A DNA stretch of 64,000 nt from Leptospira_A sp046736045 (GTDB lineage: Bacteria; Spirochaetota; Leptospiria; Leptospirales; Leptospiraceae): positions 1,426,001-1,490,000 of the forward strand of contig NZ_CP177134.1 in the NCBI RefSeq assembly GCF_046736045.1, written 5' to 3'. Of this stretch, positions 42,834 to 51,219 are shown one piece after another. The notes under the pieces are model-generated. The model did no database searches. It was not told the origin of the DNA and was given only the letters and a program-made list of their open reading frames with translations. How positions within the stretch are numbered: position 1 is the stretch's first letter; every line of letters starts with the position of its first letter. The position numbers and the translations under genes were made by a program.

Positions 42834-44001
42834 TTTTTACGTTTCTACATCTCGAATCATTTTTTTTCTGATTCTTGTCGGTATCACTTCATTTACTGCA
42901 CATTCTTTTCATAGCACTGGAGTCAGTGTGCCTGTTCCTTCCCTTCCTGTGCCTACGTATGAAGAGAATGAAATTTCCAGAGAAGAAAAATCCTGGATTA
43001 CGATTCCCATTCAAACCAACGGTGCAGACCGTAAGTACGGAAACATTATTTCCATGCAGGCGTATCTGCATGCAGGTGACTTTTCCAAAGAAGAGTGGTG
43101 GGCGGAAAGAATCGAAGAATTGCTAAAAACCGGAAAAGATGCAAATATCTACGATCGCAAAACAATCATTATATTTCCGGAACATATCGGAACGGGACTT
43201 GTATTTTTAGGACAAAAAGAAAGGGTTTTTAATCAGCCGAATTGGAAATCCGCATTTGATGCATTTGCTTCTTTACATGAATCTGAAATTTTGCCTCATT
43301 TGGAATTTTCCAAAAAAGCACAGCCGAAATGGGAGGCAGCATTTCGTTATCGGGCGCAAACAATGGCAGATACTTACCAGCTAACTTTTGCTCGGTTGGC
43401 AAAACAGTATTCCGTTCCTATACTTGCCGGTTCCATTATTTTACCTGCTCCTAAGATTGTAGCAGGTAAATTGACTGTTGATCCGAAAGGTCCTTTGTAC
43501 AATGTGTCCGTTTCCTTTTCAGCGGATGGTCGTGTGATGGATCCATTGGTTAGAAAGACGATATTAACTGAAGATGAAGAATTGATTTTGGAACCTGGGG
43601 ATTCGACGCAAGATCGAACTTGGGTTGTTCCCGGTTGGAAGGTTGCTATCTTTTTGGGCCATGAAGTTTTTAATGCGGCACTTTATGAACGCCTGAGAGG
43701 CAAACCGTTAGACGGACTCGTATCTCCTGCATTTTCCTTTCCCAAGATGAATGTTGAGAAAATGAAAACCTATATCAATGATCCTGAAATCGGCAACCTA
43801 TCCGAAAATGAAATTTGGATCAAACACGGACTTTCAAAACATATCAAAATCACCCGTGCAGTTGAGTCCGTACAAGTTTTTCTTCATGGAAAGTTTTTTG
43901 AACAGGAAACGAGCGGAAAAACATTTAACATTCGTGACTTTGTAAATAAAGATGAAGCAAGCTCGGAATCGCAACCTAGGATCTTAAATTTATATTTCTG
44001 A
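42826..44001 (+). CDS. Exported nitrilase-superfamily protein lacking the catalytic Cys
   Basis: A 391-residue protein with an N-terminal membrane or signal helix (IIFFLILVGITSFTA) and a carbon-nitrogen hydrolase fold. The catalytic Glu119 (IIIFPEH) and Lys244 (LVRKTILTEDEELI) are in place, but where the nucleophile should be (ICYD/ICYE) it reads IFLGHE (residues 275-280), with Gly at the Cys position. Hence it is either inactive or works differently. The exported location is also uncommon for the family except in Lnt. Last gene of the overlapping operon. Confidence 0.75.
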   Translation: MHNFYVSTSRIIFFLILVGITSFTAHSFHSTGVSVPVPSLPVPTYEENEISREEKSWITIPIQTNGADRKYGNIISMQAYLHAGDFSKEEWWAERIEELLKTGKDANIYDRKTIIIFPEHIGTGLVFLGQKERVFNQPNWKSAFDAFASLHESEILPHLEFSKKAQPKWEAAFRYRAQTMADTYQLTFARLAKQYSVPILAGSIILPAPKIVAGKLTVDPKGPLYNVSVSFSADGRVMDPLVRKTILTEDEELILEPGDSTQDRTWVVPGWKVAIFLGHEVFNAALYERLRGKPLDGLVSPAFSFPKMNVEKMKTYINDPEIGNLSENEIWIKHGLSKHIKITRAVESVQVFLHGKFFEQETSGKTFNIRDFVNKDEASSESQPRILNLYF

Positions 44002-44100
44002 AAAAAAGAATTATGTGACTTAATCTATATCAGTTTTTTTGCATTTTAAGTTAAAATCCATTTGACATAGAAAGAAATCTTAAAACAATTTTGAGGAGTT

Positions 44101-44298
44101 ATGTCAAAAACAGGGTCTTCTTCCAACGAATTTTACGTTAAATGTCCTCTTTATGCGGAAGGGTTAAAAGTATGCCCTAGCTCTAAAGACAGGTTACAAG
44201 TAGAAGATGTGAACTTGCTCACTTCTCATTGCATAACCGAAGAATACAAAAACTGTTCTTTTTTTCTAAACCGTAACGAGAACGAACAAGCCGCCTAA
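44101..44298 (+). CDS. Small four-cysteine protein
   Basis: A 65-residue protein preceded by GAGGAG two bases before its ATG, a strong ribosome site. Four cysteines occur as YVKCPLY, LKVCPSS, TSHCITE and YKNCSFF, a pattern that could hold zinc or an Fe-S cluster. It has no signal peptide. A TTGACA at 44062-44067 may be part of its promoter. I recognise no family. The stop overlaps the 3' end of the convergent lipoprotein gene by 4 bases. The good ribosome site, codon content and compact arrangement argue that it is real. Confidence 0.65.
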   Translation: MSKTGSSSNEFYVKCPLYAEGLKVCPSSKDRLQVEDVNLLTSHCITEEYKNCSFFLNRNENEQAA

Positions 44299-45434
44299 CC
44301 ATCGTTCTTTTTCTTCACTTCTTTATAATAATTCCACATACTCCAATCTTCTTTAGTAAAAAGGAGATTGTCCATAACCAGCTCCCCTTTTTTGTTTTCA
44401 TAAACAATCCGGTCTCCGGAAACTCCCCAAAATCTTTCTGTGAAAAACGGAAGATGCTCTTTTTTGCCTAAAATTTTCCATTTCATCGGTTGCAAAGGTT
44501 CGGATTGATTGGGGGATATAAATTCGTCTTTTGCAGTGAGCCTGTAAGATACTGCCTCTCTCGCATTGATCGGAGTGCCTCGTGAAATGGAAGGACTTTT
44601 GTTTCCCAGATAATTCACTTCCTTCAGATAAAGATCTCCCACTTTACCACCAACCAGATATGCGGTAGTGCCGTTATGATATAAAATCTTAGGTAAAACA
44701 ATATCTTTCGTAAAAAGAGAAATTCGTCTGTGGAATGAGTTCACATAATAAAGATTATACGACCCGCCGGTTCCGGACCATAACAACCAGTCGTCTCCCA
44801 GGGAGGCGAGCTGATAGTTCGCTTTTAGTTTTGGAAAAGTAGATGGAAACTCTTCGCTTGAAATAAATTTTTTAGGATTTTTCGGAAGAGATGTTTTTTC
44901 TTCGAACAGATCGTTTTCGAAAAAGTAATAAATTTTGCTTCCGTCGGATGTGATTCCCATTCCCGTTTTGCAGGGAACATGTGCTCCCGATTCATACTCC
45001 AGTGAGGAATTTGTCAAAGAGTAGGCAAATATAACACAACCGCCTTTTTGTTTTAATGGAAATTGCATCACCGCATATTCTCCATTAGCCGAAATTTTAA
45101 AATTGTCGGGACGGATTTTCAATTCCCTTTCTTCACTTTTGTCTACAATCAAATCTCTGTAAAAAACGGTTTTATTTTCGGTCCAAACGATTTTGGTTCT
45201 GTCTTCCGAAGCTTGGAATAAACGGGGTTGGTTTGGTTTTGATTTGGAAAGTACTTCAGCAGAATTTCGATTTGCGGAAAGTCTTTCTTCCAAAAGAGTT
45301 AGAGCTTTTTCGTATTTTTCCCGAGCGACCAAATCATCAATATCGGCAACCAGGTTTTCATGCTCCGATTTGCAAGAGGTCGTAAGTAAGGATAATAAAA
45401 TAATAAATGTAAAAACGAATCTAAAAAAAATCAC
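44295..45434 (-). CDS. Putative lipoprotein, beta-propeller-like
   Basis: From a GTG at 45434, which overlaps the TGA of the EcsC gene and has GGAAG 5 bases upstream, the protein has 379 residues. The signal FRFVFTFIILLSLLTTSC fits a lipoprotein with Cys near residue 20. A short helical piece (VADIDDLVAREKYEKALTLLEERLSANR, TPR-like) precedes repeated strands such as RTKIVWTENKTVFYRDL, SDGSKIYYFFENDLF and GDDWLLWSGTGGSYNLYYV, which look like a WD40/TolB-type propeller. Function unknown. Translation is coupled to the EcsC gene upstream. Confidence 0.7.
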   Translation of the reverse strand: MIFFRFVFTFIILLSLLTTSCKSEHENLVADIDDLVAREKYEKALTLLEERLSANRNSAEVLSKSKPNQPRLFQASEDRTKIVWTENKTVFYRDLIVDKSEERELKIRPDNFKISANGEYAVMQFPLKQKGGCVIFAYSLTNSSLEYESGAHVPCKTGMGITSDGSKIYYFFENDLFEEKTSLPKNPKKFISSEEFPSTFPKLKANYQLASLGDDWLLWSGTGGSYNLYYVNSFHRRISLFTKDIVLPKILYHNGTTAYLVGGKVGDLYLKEVNYLGNKSPSISRGTPINAREAVSYRLTAKDEFISPNQSEPLQPMKWKILGKKEHLPFFTERFWGVSGDRIVYENKKGELVMDNLLFTKEDWSMWNYYKEVKKKNDG

Positions 45435-46063
45435 TCTGCTTCCAATTCTTCGGTTATATGACCCCAGGTCTCTATTTCTTTGGAAAAAAGCGAATGAGCG
45501 GTTTTGCCGATTTTTTTTGTATCGAAATATGCAAAGGTTCCGGTGACTACAGCTCCACCCAGAGGTATCCACCTAGCAAACTGTTTGCGAAGAACCGTTT
45601 TTGTAATCAATAGCCCGATTTTTTCCAGTAAAGTTTGAAATACCAGCACAGTTGTCGGTCGAATGAGAATTTTTAAAGAAGTTTCCTCGATGACCTTTCT
45701 GAATACGTGCGCGCTTCCGTGTTTGAACAGACAATAGAGAAGTAGTTCCCGCGTTACGTGGACTTCTTTTCCGTGCAAGGCCGCAATATCTAAAACCAGA
45801 TGGCCTTGGATGCGGTAAAGCACGAGCAGTTCAGGGAGGATGCTAAGTAGCCCCAGAGGCCCGGGAGGAAGGGAGCAGGTAGCGCTTACGAGCCCTGTTT
45901 TGAATGCAGCATTCTGCACCAATTGTTCTACCATTTCATCGGGAGCTTGTACTGTGGGAGCATAGGGGCTTCTGTACTGCTCCAAACCTGCAAATAGGTC
46001 GATTAGGCTCTCTAAAAAGCCATTTGAGGAAGTCGGGGATTTGTTTTCGTTCACCTTAAGCAA
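45431..46063 (-). CDS. EcsC-family protein
   Basis: A 210-residue protein with moderately hydrophobic helices. The EcsC-type pattern is seen as KTGLVSATCSLPPGPLGLLSILPELLVLYRIQGHLVLDIAALHG, followed by helices (LKILIRPTTVLVFQTLLEKIGLLITKTVLRKQFARWIPLGGAVVTGTFAYFDTKKIGKTA) typical of the family C terminus. EcsC accompanies ABC transporters in Bacillus, but bacterial EcsC proteins elsewhere lack a defined role. It starts 57 bases from the divergent prfA and is followed, with overlap, by the propeller lipoprotein. Confidence 0.75.
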   Translation of the reverse strand: MLKVNENKSPTSSNGFLESLIDLFAGLEQYRSPYAPTVQAPDEMVEQLVQNAAFKTGLVSATCSLPPGPLGLLSILPELLVLYRIQGHLVLDIAALHGKEVHVTRELLLYCLFKHGSAHVFRKVIEETSLKILIRPTTVLVFQTLLEKIGLLITKTVLRKQFARWIPLGGAVVTGTFAYFDTKKIGKTAHSLFSKEIETWGHITEELEAE

Positions 46064-46120
46064 GATAAGTAATAGTTTTTAGTTTATCAAAATTAGGCAT
46101 TCTATAGCCTTTCCATAGAC

Positions 46121-47182
46121 ATGATAGACAGATTGAAAAAAATACAAGAAAAATACCTTCGCATTGAAGATGAGTTAGGAAGGGCGACTTTGCCCGATCA
46201 ACTTAAGAGCCTTTCCAAGGAAAGGTCTCGCCTAACACCTGTCTACAGTAAAGCCGCCGATTATCTCAAAATTTCCCAAGACATCGAAGATGCAAAATCT
46301 CTTCTTGGCACCGAAAATGATTCCGATATGCATGCAATGTTGAAATCGGAAGTGGAAGAGGGAGAAGCAAAATTGGAATCCCTTTCCAAGGAATTGGAAA
46401 TCATGTTATTGCCCCCTGATCCCAATTCCGGTAAAAACATTTTGGTTGAGATACGTGCCGGAACGGGAGGAGAGGAGTCCGGATTATTTTGTGCGGACCT
46501 TTTCCGAATGTACAATAAGTATGCGGATAAAGTCGGAATGAAAGTGGATGTAGTTGATTCCAGTCCCACAGGGATCGGCGGATTCAAAGAAATCGTTTTT
46601 GCTTTGGATGATGATCGGGCTTATGATTTATTCAAATTCGAATCGGGAACACATCGGGTTCAAAGGATACCCGATACGGAATCCGGCGGGCGCATTCATA
46701 CTTCGGCTGTTACGGTAGCTGTTCTTCCCGAGGCAGAAGAAAAAGAAATAGATATCAAGGAAAGCGATCTCCGCATTGATGTATACCGTTCCTCAGGCGC
46801 CGGTGGTCAGCACGTCAATACCACGGATTCTGCCGTTCGGATCACTCACATTCCTACGGGAATCGTATCAGCTTCTCAGGAAGAAAGATCTCAAATTAAA
46901 AACAGAGATAAGGCGATGAGAATGCTTCGTGCGAGGATCGCGGATCAGTTAGCCGAATCCGCCAAACTCAGTGCAGATGCCCTTAAGAAAGCTCAAGTGG
47001 GATCGGGAGATCGTTCGGAAAGGATTCGAACTTATAATTTTCCGCAAGGCAGATGTACTGATCATAGAGTCGGTTTTACGAGTCATAATTTACCTGCCAT
47101 TATGGAAGGGGACTTGGAAGAATTGATTGATGCTTTGGTGCAGGAAGATCGTGCAAAAAGATTGGCCGAATCGAAAGGGTAG
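46121..47182 (+). CDS. prfA: Peptide chain release factor 1
   Basis: A 353-residue class I release factor reading UAA and UAG. The GGQ motif is in SSGAGGQHVNTTDSAVRITHIPTG, and the codon-recognition region near residue 185 contains the PxT-type sequence of RF1 (RIPDTESGGRIHTS). All domains are present at normal length. The usual neighbour prmC does not follow; a secreted protease gene begins 67 bases downstream. Divergent from the EcsC gene. Confidence 0.96.
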   Translation: MIDRLKKIQEKYLRIEDELGRATLPDQLKSLSKERSRLTPVYSKAADYLKISQDIEDAKSLLGTENDSDMHAMLKSEVEEGEAKLESLSKELEIMLLPPDPNSGKNILVEIRAGTGGEESGLFCADLFRMYNKYADKVGMKVDVVDSSPTGIGGFKEIVFALDDDRAYDLFKFESGTHRVQRIPDTESGGRIHTSAVTVAVLPEAEEKEIDIKESDLRIDVYRSSGAGGQHVNTTDSAVRITHIPTGIVSASQEERSQIKNRDKAMRMLRARIADQLAESAKLSADALKKAQVGSGDRSERIRTYNFPQGRCTDHRVGFTSHNLPAIMEGDLEELIDALVQEDRAKRLAESKG

Positions 47183-47249
47183 CGAATTTTCGCTGGTCAA
47201 TTTGTTAATCTATTACAAACTTATATTTCCGATCGTAGGGGGATTTCTT

Positions 47250-49019
47250 TTGCGAACCATTAAAGCAGTTTCTATATTATTAATTCTTGTTATCTTTATT
47301 CAGTGTAAAAAGGACAAGAAAGATCCATTAGACGATATATTTACATTATTACTGATTCAGCAATTTTTTGCTGATCCGGTCGGACCCGATCCCTTGTATC
47401 AAAACCAATGGCATTTGAAAAACAACGGGGATACGACCGGTTCGATTACAGATGAAGATGCCCGAGTCGAATCCGTTTGGAACCAAGGCATCAAAGGAAA
47501 CGGCATTACTTATACAGTCAATGATGATGGATTGGATTTGGATCATGAGGATCTGAAGAAAAATTTAGCAAGTGATCTAACAATCGATTATACGGGTAAG
47601 AGCGCCTTTTATACAACCTCGCTGAATTGTGCTACCAGTTCCGGAACTGGTTACGGTTGCCACAGTACTTGTGTAGGTGGGATTCTTGCCGCAGTGGAAA
47701 ACAATTCTCGGGGTGGAAGAGGGGCTTCTCCTAAAGGAAAGATTGCAGCCCGCAATATTCTTTTATCCAACAGTACTTCGAATAACGCAGATGCGATGCT
47801 AAACAAAACAGTTAATGTTTCCATTTCCAATAACAGTTGGGGTGCAACTGACAATACGGGAAGATTAGACGCAACACTATCTGATTCATTATGGAGATCC
47901 GCAATTGATACTGCGATCATTACTGGTAGAAGCGGAAAGGGAACTTTATTCTTTTGGGCTGCCGGAAACGGCGCCACTCCTGTAGCACTTGCTTCCGGAA
48001 CCGAGTCTACGGATAACTCCAATTATGACGGACAAGCGAATTATTACGGAGTTTTTGCAATTGCTGCCATTGGAAACAACGGCAAGAGGGCGTCCTATTC
48101 AGAAGAAGGTGCCAATTTATTAATCTCCGCTCACTCCCAAGGCCCGACGGGGGTTGCCATCACAACTACTGATGCAACTAAAGGAGGTGGATATAATATT
48201 GGGACATCTAGCACAAATTATGCGGATACGAATTATACAAATACGTTCAATGGGACTTCTGCCGCAACCCCATTGGCTGCCGGAGTAACAGGACTTATAC
48301 TTGAAGCAAATCCGAATCTGACTTATCGGGATGTTCGGGTGTTGTTGGCACGAAATGCGAGAAAAAATGATTCTACCGATGTAGACTGGGTTACGAATGG
48401 AGGAGGCTTAAAATTCAATCATAAGTATGGATTTGGTGCAGCTGATGCCACCACCGCTGTTTCGGCAGCCAAATCATGGACAAACCTGGGAACGGAAATT
48501 ACATATAATGCGGGTGGAAGTACGACAAACAGCAATATTACGGACAATAATTCCACCGGTCAAACAAACACTGCGACGGTAACTTCTTCAGGGATTGGTA
48601 AAGTAGAATTTGTAGAATTAACATTGTATATAACAACTGCGAGTACTGCAAATGCGGGAGATTTGTATATCGAACTGACTTCCCCTTCGGGAACAAAGGC
48701 AAGATTGGCAATCCCCAGAATCTGTGTTGTTAACAGAGCAATTGCTTTGTGTAACGATTTCGCTCCCTGGAGATTCGGAGCGACTATGTTCATTGATGAA
48801 CCGGCCGACGGAAACTGGAGTTTAAAAATTGCCGATGTTTGTACCGCAACCGGAGCAGGAACCGCAACAACAACTACTTGCAGTATTTCCAATTTTCCAA
48901 CGGGTGGAGCTGGAATTTATACAAACTTTACATATAATGATGGTAGAACTACTGCGAATGCAAATACCGCAAATACACTTACTTCCTGGTCATTAAAAGT
49001 CAGAGGACGTAGCAATTAA
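47250..49019 (+). CDS. Kexin-like S8 serine protease lipoprotein without propeptide
   Basis: Starts at TTG 47250, with a GGGGGA site 7 bases upstream, giving 589 residues and a signal peptide ending IFIQC (Cys19). The catalytic domain starts almost at once (DPLYQNQWHLKNNG, about residue 47), leaving no room for a propeptide. The triad is Asp92/93 in VNDDGLDLDH, His138 in GCHSTCVGG (Ser replaces the usual Gly) and Ser337 in NGTSAATPLA; Asn240 in AAGNG is the oxyanion residue. A P-domain (about 440-589, ELTLYITTASTANAGDLYIELTSPSGT) marks the proprotein-convertase group. The gene downstream encodes a propeptide-like lipoprotein. Confidence 0.9.
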   Translation: MRTIKAVSILLILVIFIQCKKDKKDPLDDIFTLLLIQQFFADPVGPDPLYQNQWHLKNNGDTTGSITDEDARVESVWNQGIKGNGITYTVNDDGLDLDHEDLKKNLASDLTIDYTGKSAFYTTSLNCATSSGTGYGCHSTCVGGILAAVENNSRGGRGASPKGKIAARNILLSNSTSNNADAMLNKTVNVSISNNSWGATDNTGRLDATLSDSLWRSAIDTAIITGRSGKGTLFFWAAGNGATPVALASGTESTDNSNYDGQANYYGVFAIAAIGNNGKRASYSEEGANLLISAHSQGPTGVAITTTDATKGGGYNIGTSSTNYADTNYTNTFNGTSAATPLAAGVTGLILEANPNLTYRDVRVLLARNARKNDSTDVDWVTNGGGLKFNHKYGFGAADATTAVSAAKSWTNLGTEITYNAGGSTTNSNITDNNSTGQTNTATVTSSGIGKVEFVELTLYITTASTANAGDLYIELTSPSGTKARLAIPRICVVNRAIALCNDFAPWRFGATMFIDEPADGNWSLKIADVCTATGAGTATTTTCSISNFPTGGAGIYTNFTYNDGRTTANANTANTLTSWSLKVRGRSN

Positions 49020-49048
49020 CTTTAGTTATATCAATGGAGAACGAACAA

Positions 49049-49675
49049 ATGAATATAAAAAATAATGCGTTATCATTTTCTAAGATTCTTTCCTTTGCCG
49101 GAATATTCTTATCTGCTTGTGTTTCTCAACCGACATACTCTCAGGATTTGAATCCAGGCAGTATTTACTATTACGACGGGAATCAAAAGATAGAACTCGA
49201 GTTGCAAGACGGTTTGCTTGCCGAATTTGGTGCACCACCGGAATACAGAGATGCCAAATCCAAATCGGGTATACGTTCTTTGGATGGTAATGCAAATTTG
49301 GTGAAAGGTAAGGGGATGGTTAATATTTGGAAAACAGGCGCTGACGGTGGTGCTGTGGGTGCTTCCAAAACGTTAAATAGATCCAGATCAATCACTTACT
49401 CACCGGTTTTCATGCATAGCAAAGGATCGGGTCTTCTTGCTCTTCCGGGAAACATCATTGTGGATTTTTCGACATCCATGACTGACAAACAAGTTGAAAA
49501 CTTTTTGGCTTCCAAGGGTTTGCGAAGCTTAAAAAAAATAGAAATACTAAATCATAATTTTTACGAAGTGGAAACTCCTGCGGGTGTCAGTGCGCTTAAC
49601 ATAGCAAATTCATTGGTAGGTCAATCAGGAGTCGTCTCTTCTTCACCTAACTGGTGGAGGGAAGCGGCTGCAAAA
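49049..49675 (+). CDS. Stand-alone S8-protease propeptide-like lipoprotein
   Basis: From ATG 49049 (GGAGA 8 bases upstream) the protein has 209 residues, stop codon ending at 49678. The signal ends LSAC (Cys24). YYYDGNQKIELELQDGLLAEF (about 40-60) and PVFMHSKGSGLLALPGNIIVDF followed by MTDKQVENFLASKGL, LNHNFYEVETPAG and GVVSSSPNWW (about 119-203) have the order of segments found in the N-terminal propeptides of long bacterial subtilases, which normally run straight into the NDPL..QWHL start of the protease. Here the propeptide is a separate gene 29 bases after the protease. It may be a folding chaperone, an inhibitor, or both. Confidence 0.75.
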
Positions 49676-49696
49676 TAAAGTTCCATTTGGAAATAA

Positions 49697-50323
49697 ATGA
49701 GCCAACTATTCTCCGTTAGAATATTTTTTATAATTTTACCTTTTGCTTTTGGATATTGCGCGAGTGCAAAAGGTAAATGCATAGAGGGCGAATGTGAAAA
49801 TGGTTCCGGCAAAATGGAGATGGAATCCAGATCCATTTACGAAGGAAGTTTTGCAAGCGGCGCGAGGGAAGGCCTCGGTAAACTCAGTTTCCCTAATCAG
49901 GATGGATTCGAAGGAACCTATTTAAACAATTCTAAAAATGGACCAGGTATCTACCGTTATGCGAATGGCCAGATATTTGAAGGTCAGTATGTAAATGATG
50001 TCCGCAACGGTTTGGGTAAATATCTTTATTCCGATAAAGAAATCTTTGAAGGAAATTATTCGGAAGGGATTCGGGATGGGGAAGGTGTGTATATTTATCC
50101 TAATGGGGACAGGTTTGAAGGTCTTTATAAAGACGGGAAAAGAAACGGTCCGGGGAAATACATTTTCAAAGACAAGAATTTGCTCGAAGGAAATTGGAAA
50201 GACAATCTTTTGGAAGGCAAGGCCGTGATTAAAAACCCGAAAGGAGGATTGATCCTGGAAGGTTATTGGAAAAATAACGAATACATGGGAATCAATCCGC
50301 CTGATACGACAGAGTCGAATTAG
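49697..50323 (+). CDS. MORN-repeat protein
   Basis: A 208-residue exported protein. The signal peptide ends in FGYC, possibly a lipobox. From residue 45 there are six or seven MORN repeats of about 23 residues (YEGSFASGAREGLGKL, FEGQYVNDVRNGLGKYLY, FEGLYKDGKRNGPGKYIF). MORN arrays form elongated beta-sheet surfaces for protein or lipid binding. It starts 18 bases after the propeptide gene and probably belongs to the same transcript as the protease. The end overlaps the convergent metF by 4 bases. Confidence 0.85.
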   Translation: MSQLFSVRIFFIILPFAFGYCASAKGKCIEGECENGSGKMEMESRSIYEGSFASGAREGLGKLSFPNQDGFEGTYLNNSKNGPGIYRYANGQIFEGQYVNDVRNGLGKYLYSDKEIFEGNYSEGIRDGEGVYIYPNGDRFEGLYKDGKRNGPGKYIFKDKNLLEGNWKDNLLEGKAVIKNPKGGLILEGYWKNNEYMGINPPDTTESN

Positions 50324-51207
50324 CTTAAAGAATCGAAATTTTTAATCCCAAGGGACTCATAAATTTTCCGAGTCGCCTTTGATTTGTTAAGCGTATACAT
50401 ATGAATTCCGGCTACTTTGTGATCCAATAATCCTCTTACTTGTTCCGTCGCCCAATGGATACCTACGTTTTCCGCATAACTGTCGTCTTCCGCTCTCGAA
50501 AGCGCTTTCAGTAATTTTGCCGGGAAACGAGAACCTAACGAAAGTTCTGCCATACGTGCCATTCCCTTTCTTGAACCTACAGGCATGATTCCTGCAACGA
50601 TAGGAACTTTGATTCCTGCGATCTCGCATCTTTCTACAAAATCATAAAAATCGTTATTATCAAAAAATAACTGAGTGCAGATGTAATCGGCACCTTGGTC
50701 TACTTTCCATTTTAAAAATTCTATTTCTTTCAGACGGTTGGGAGTTGCAGGGTGCCCTTCTGGAAATCCCGCGACCCCGATTCCCATTTTGGAAAAATTG
50801 GATTTGATATAAGCAACCAATTCACCTGCGTATTCGAATCCGTTTTCTATTTTTTGGAATTCGGTTTGTCCTTTGGGAGGATCTCCCCGCAAAGCCATAA
50901 TATTATGAATACCGGATGCTTCGTAACGTTTCAGAACGTGGCCGATTTCTTCTTTTGTCGCACCGACACAGGTCAAGTGACTAACAATCGTTAGGCCAGT
51001 TTGTTGTTGTAATTTAACAACCAAATCATGAGTAAGATCTCTAGTCGATCCCCCCGCACCATAAGTAACGCTGACATAAGCCGGGTTCAAGGAAGATAGA
51101 TCTTGAATGGTTTGGAATAGATCGTTTGCGGCTTCCTCGTTTTTGGGAGGAAAAAATTCAAAACTAATCGAAGTCTTTTTACGTTCTAGAACCTGAGAAA
51201 TGTGCAT
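50320..51207 (-). CDS. metF: Methylenetetrahydrofolate reductase
   Basis: A 295-residue FAD enzyme making 5-methyl-THF for methionine synthesis. Conserved pieces: SISFEFFPPKN with catalytic Glu, YVSVTYGAGGSTRD, HLTCVGATKEEIG, NIMALRGDPP, and TQLFFDNNDFYDFVERC. The length equals that of the bacterial single-domain form. It follows the SDR gene by 12 bases on the same strand, so they probably share a transcript. No riboswitch is visible upstream. Confidence 0.96.
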   Translation of the reverse strand: MHISQVLERKKTSISFEFFPPKNEEAANDLFQTIQDLSSLNPAYVSVTYGAGGSTRDLTHDLVVKLQQQTGLTIVSHLTCVGATKEEIGHVLKRYEASGIHNIMALRGDPPKGQTEFQKIENGFEYAGELVAYIKSNFSKMGIGVAGFPEGHPATPNRLKEIEFLKWKVDQGADYICTQLFFDNNDFYDFVERCEIAGIKVPIVAGIMPVGSRKGMARMAELSLGSRFPAKLLKALSRAEDDSYAENVGIHWATEQVRGLLDHKVAGIHMYTLNKSKATRKIYESLGIKNFDSLS

Positions 51208-51219
51208 GTAGACAAATAT

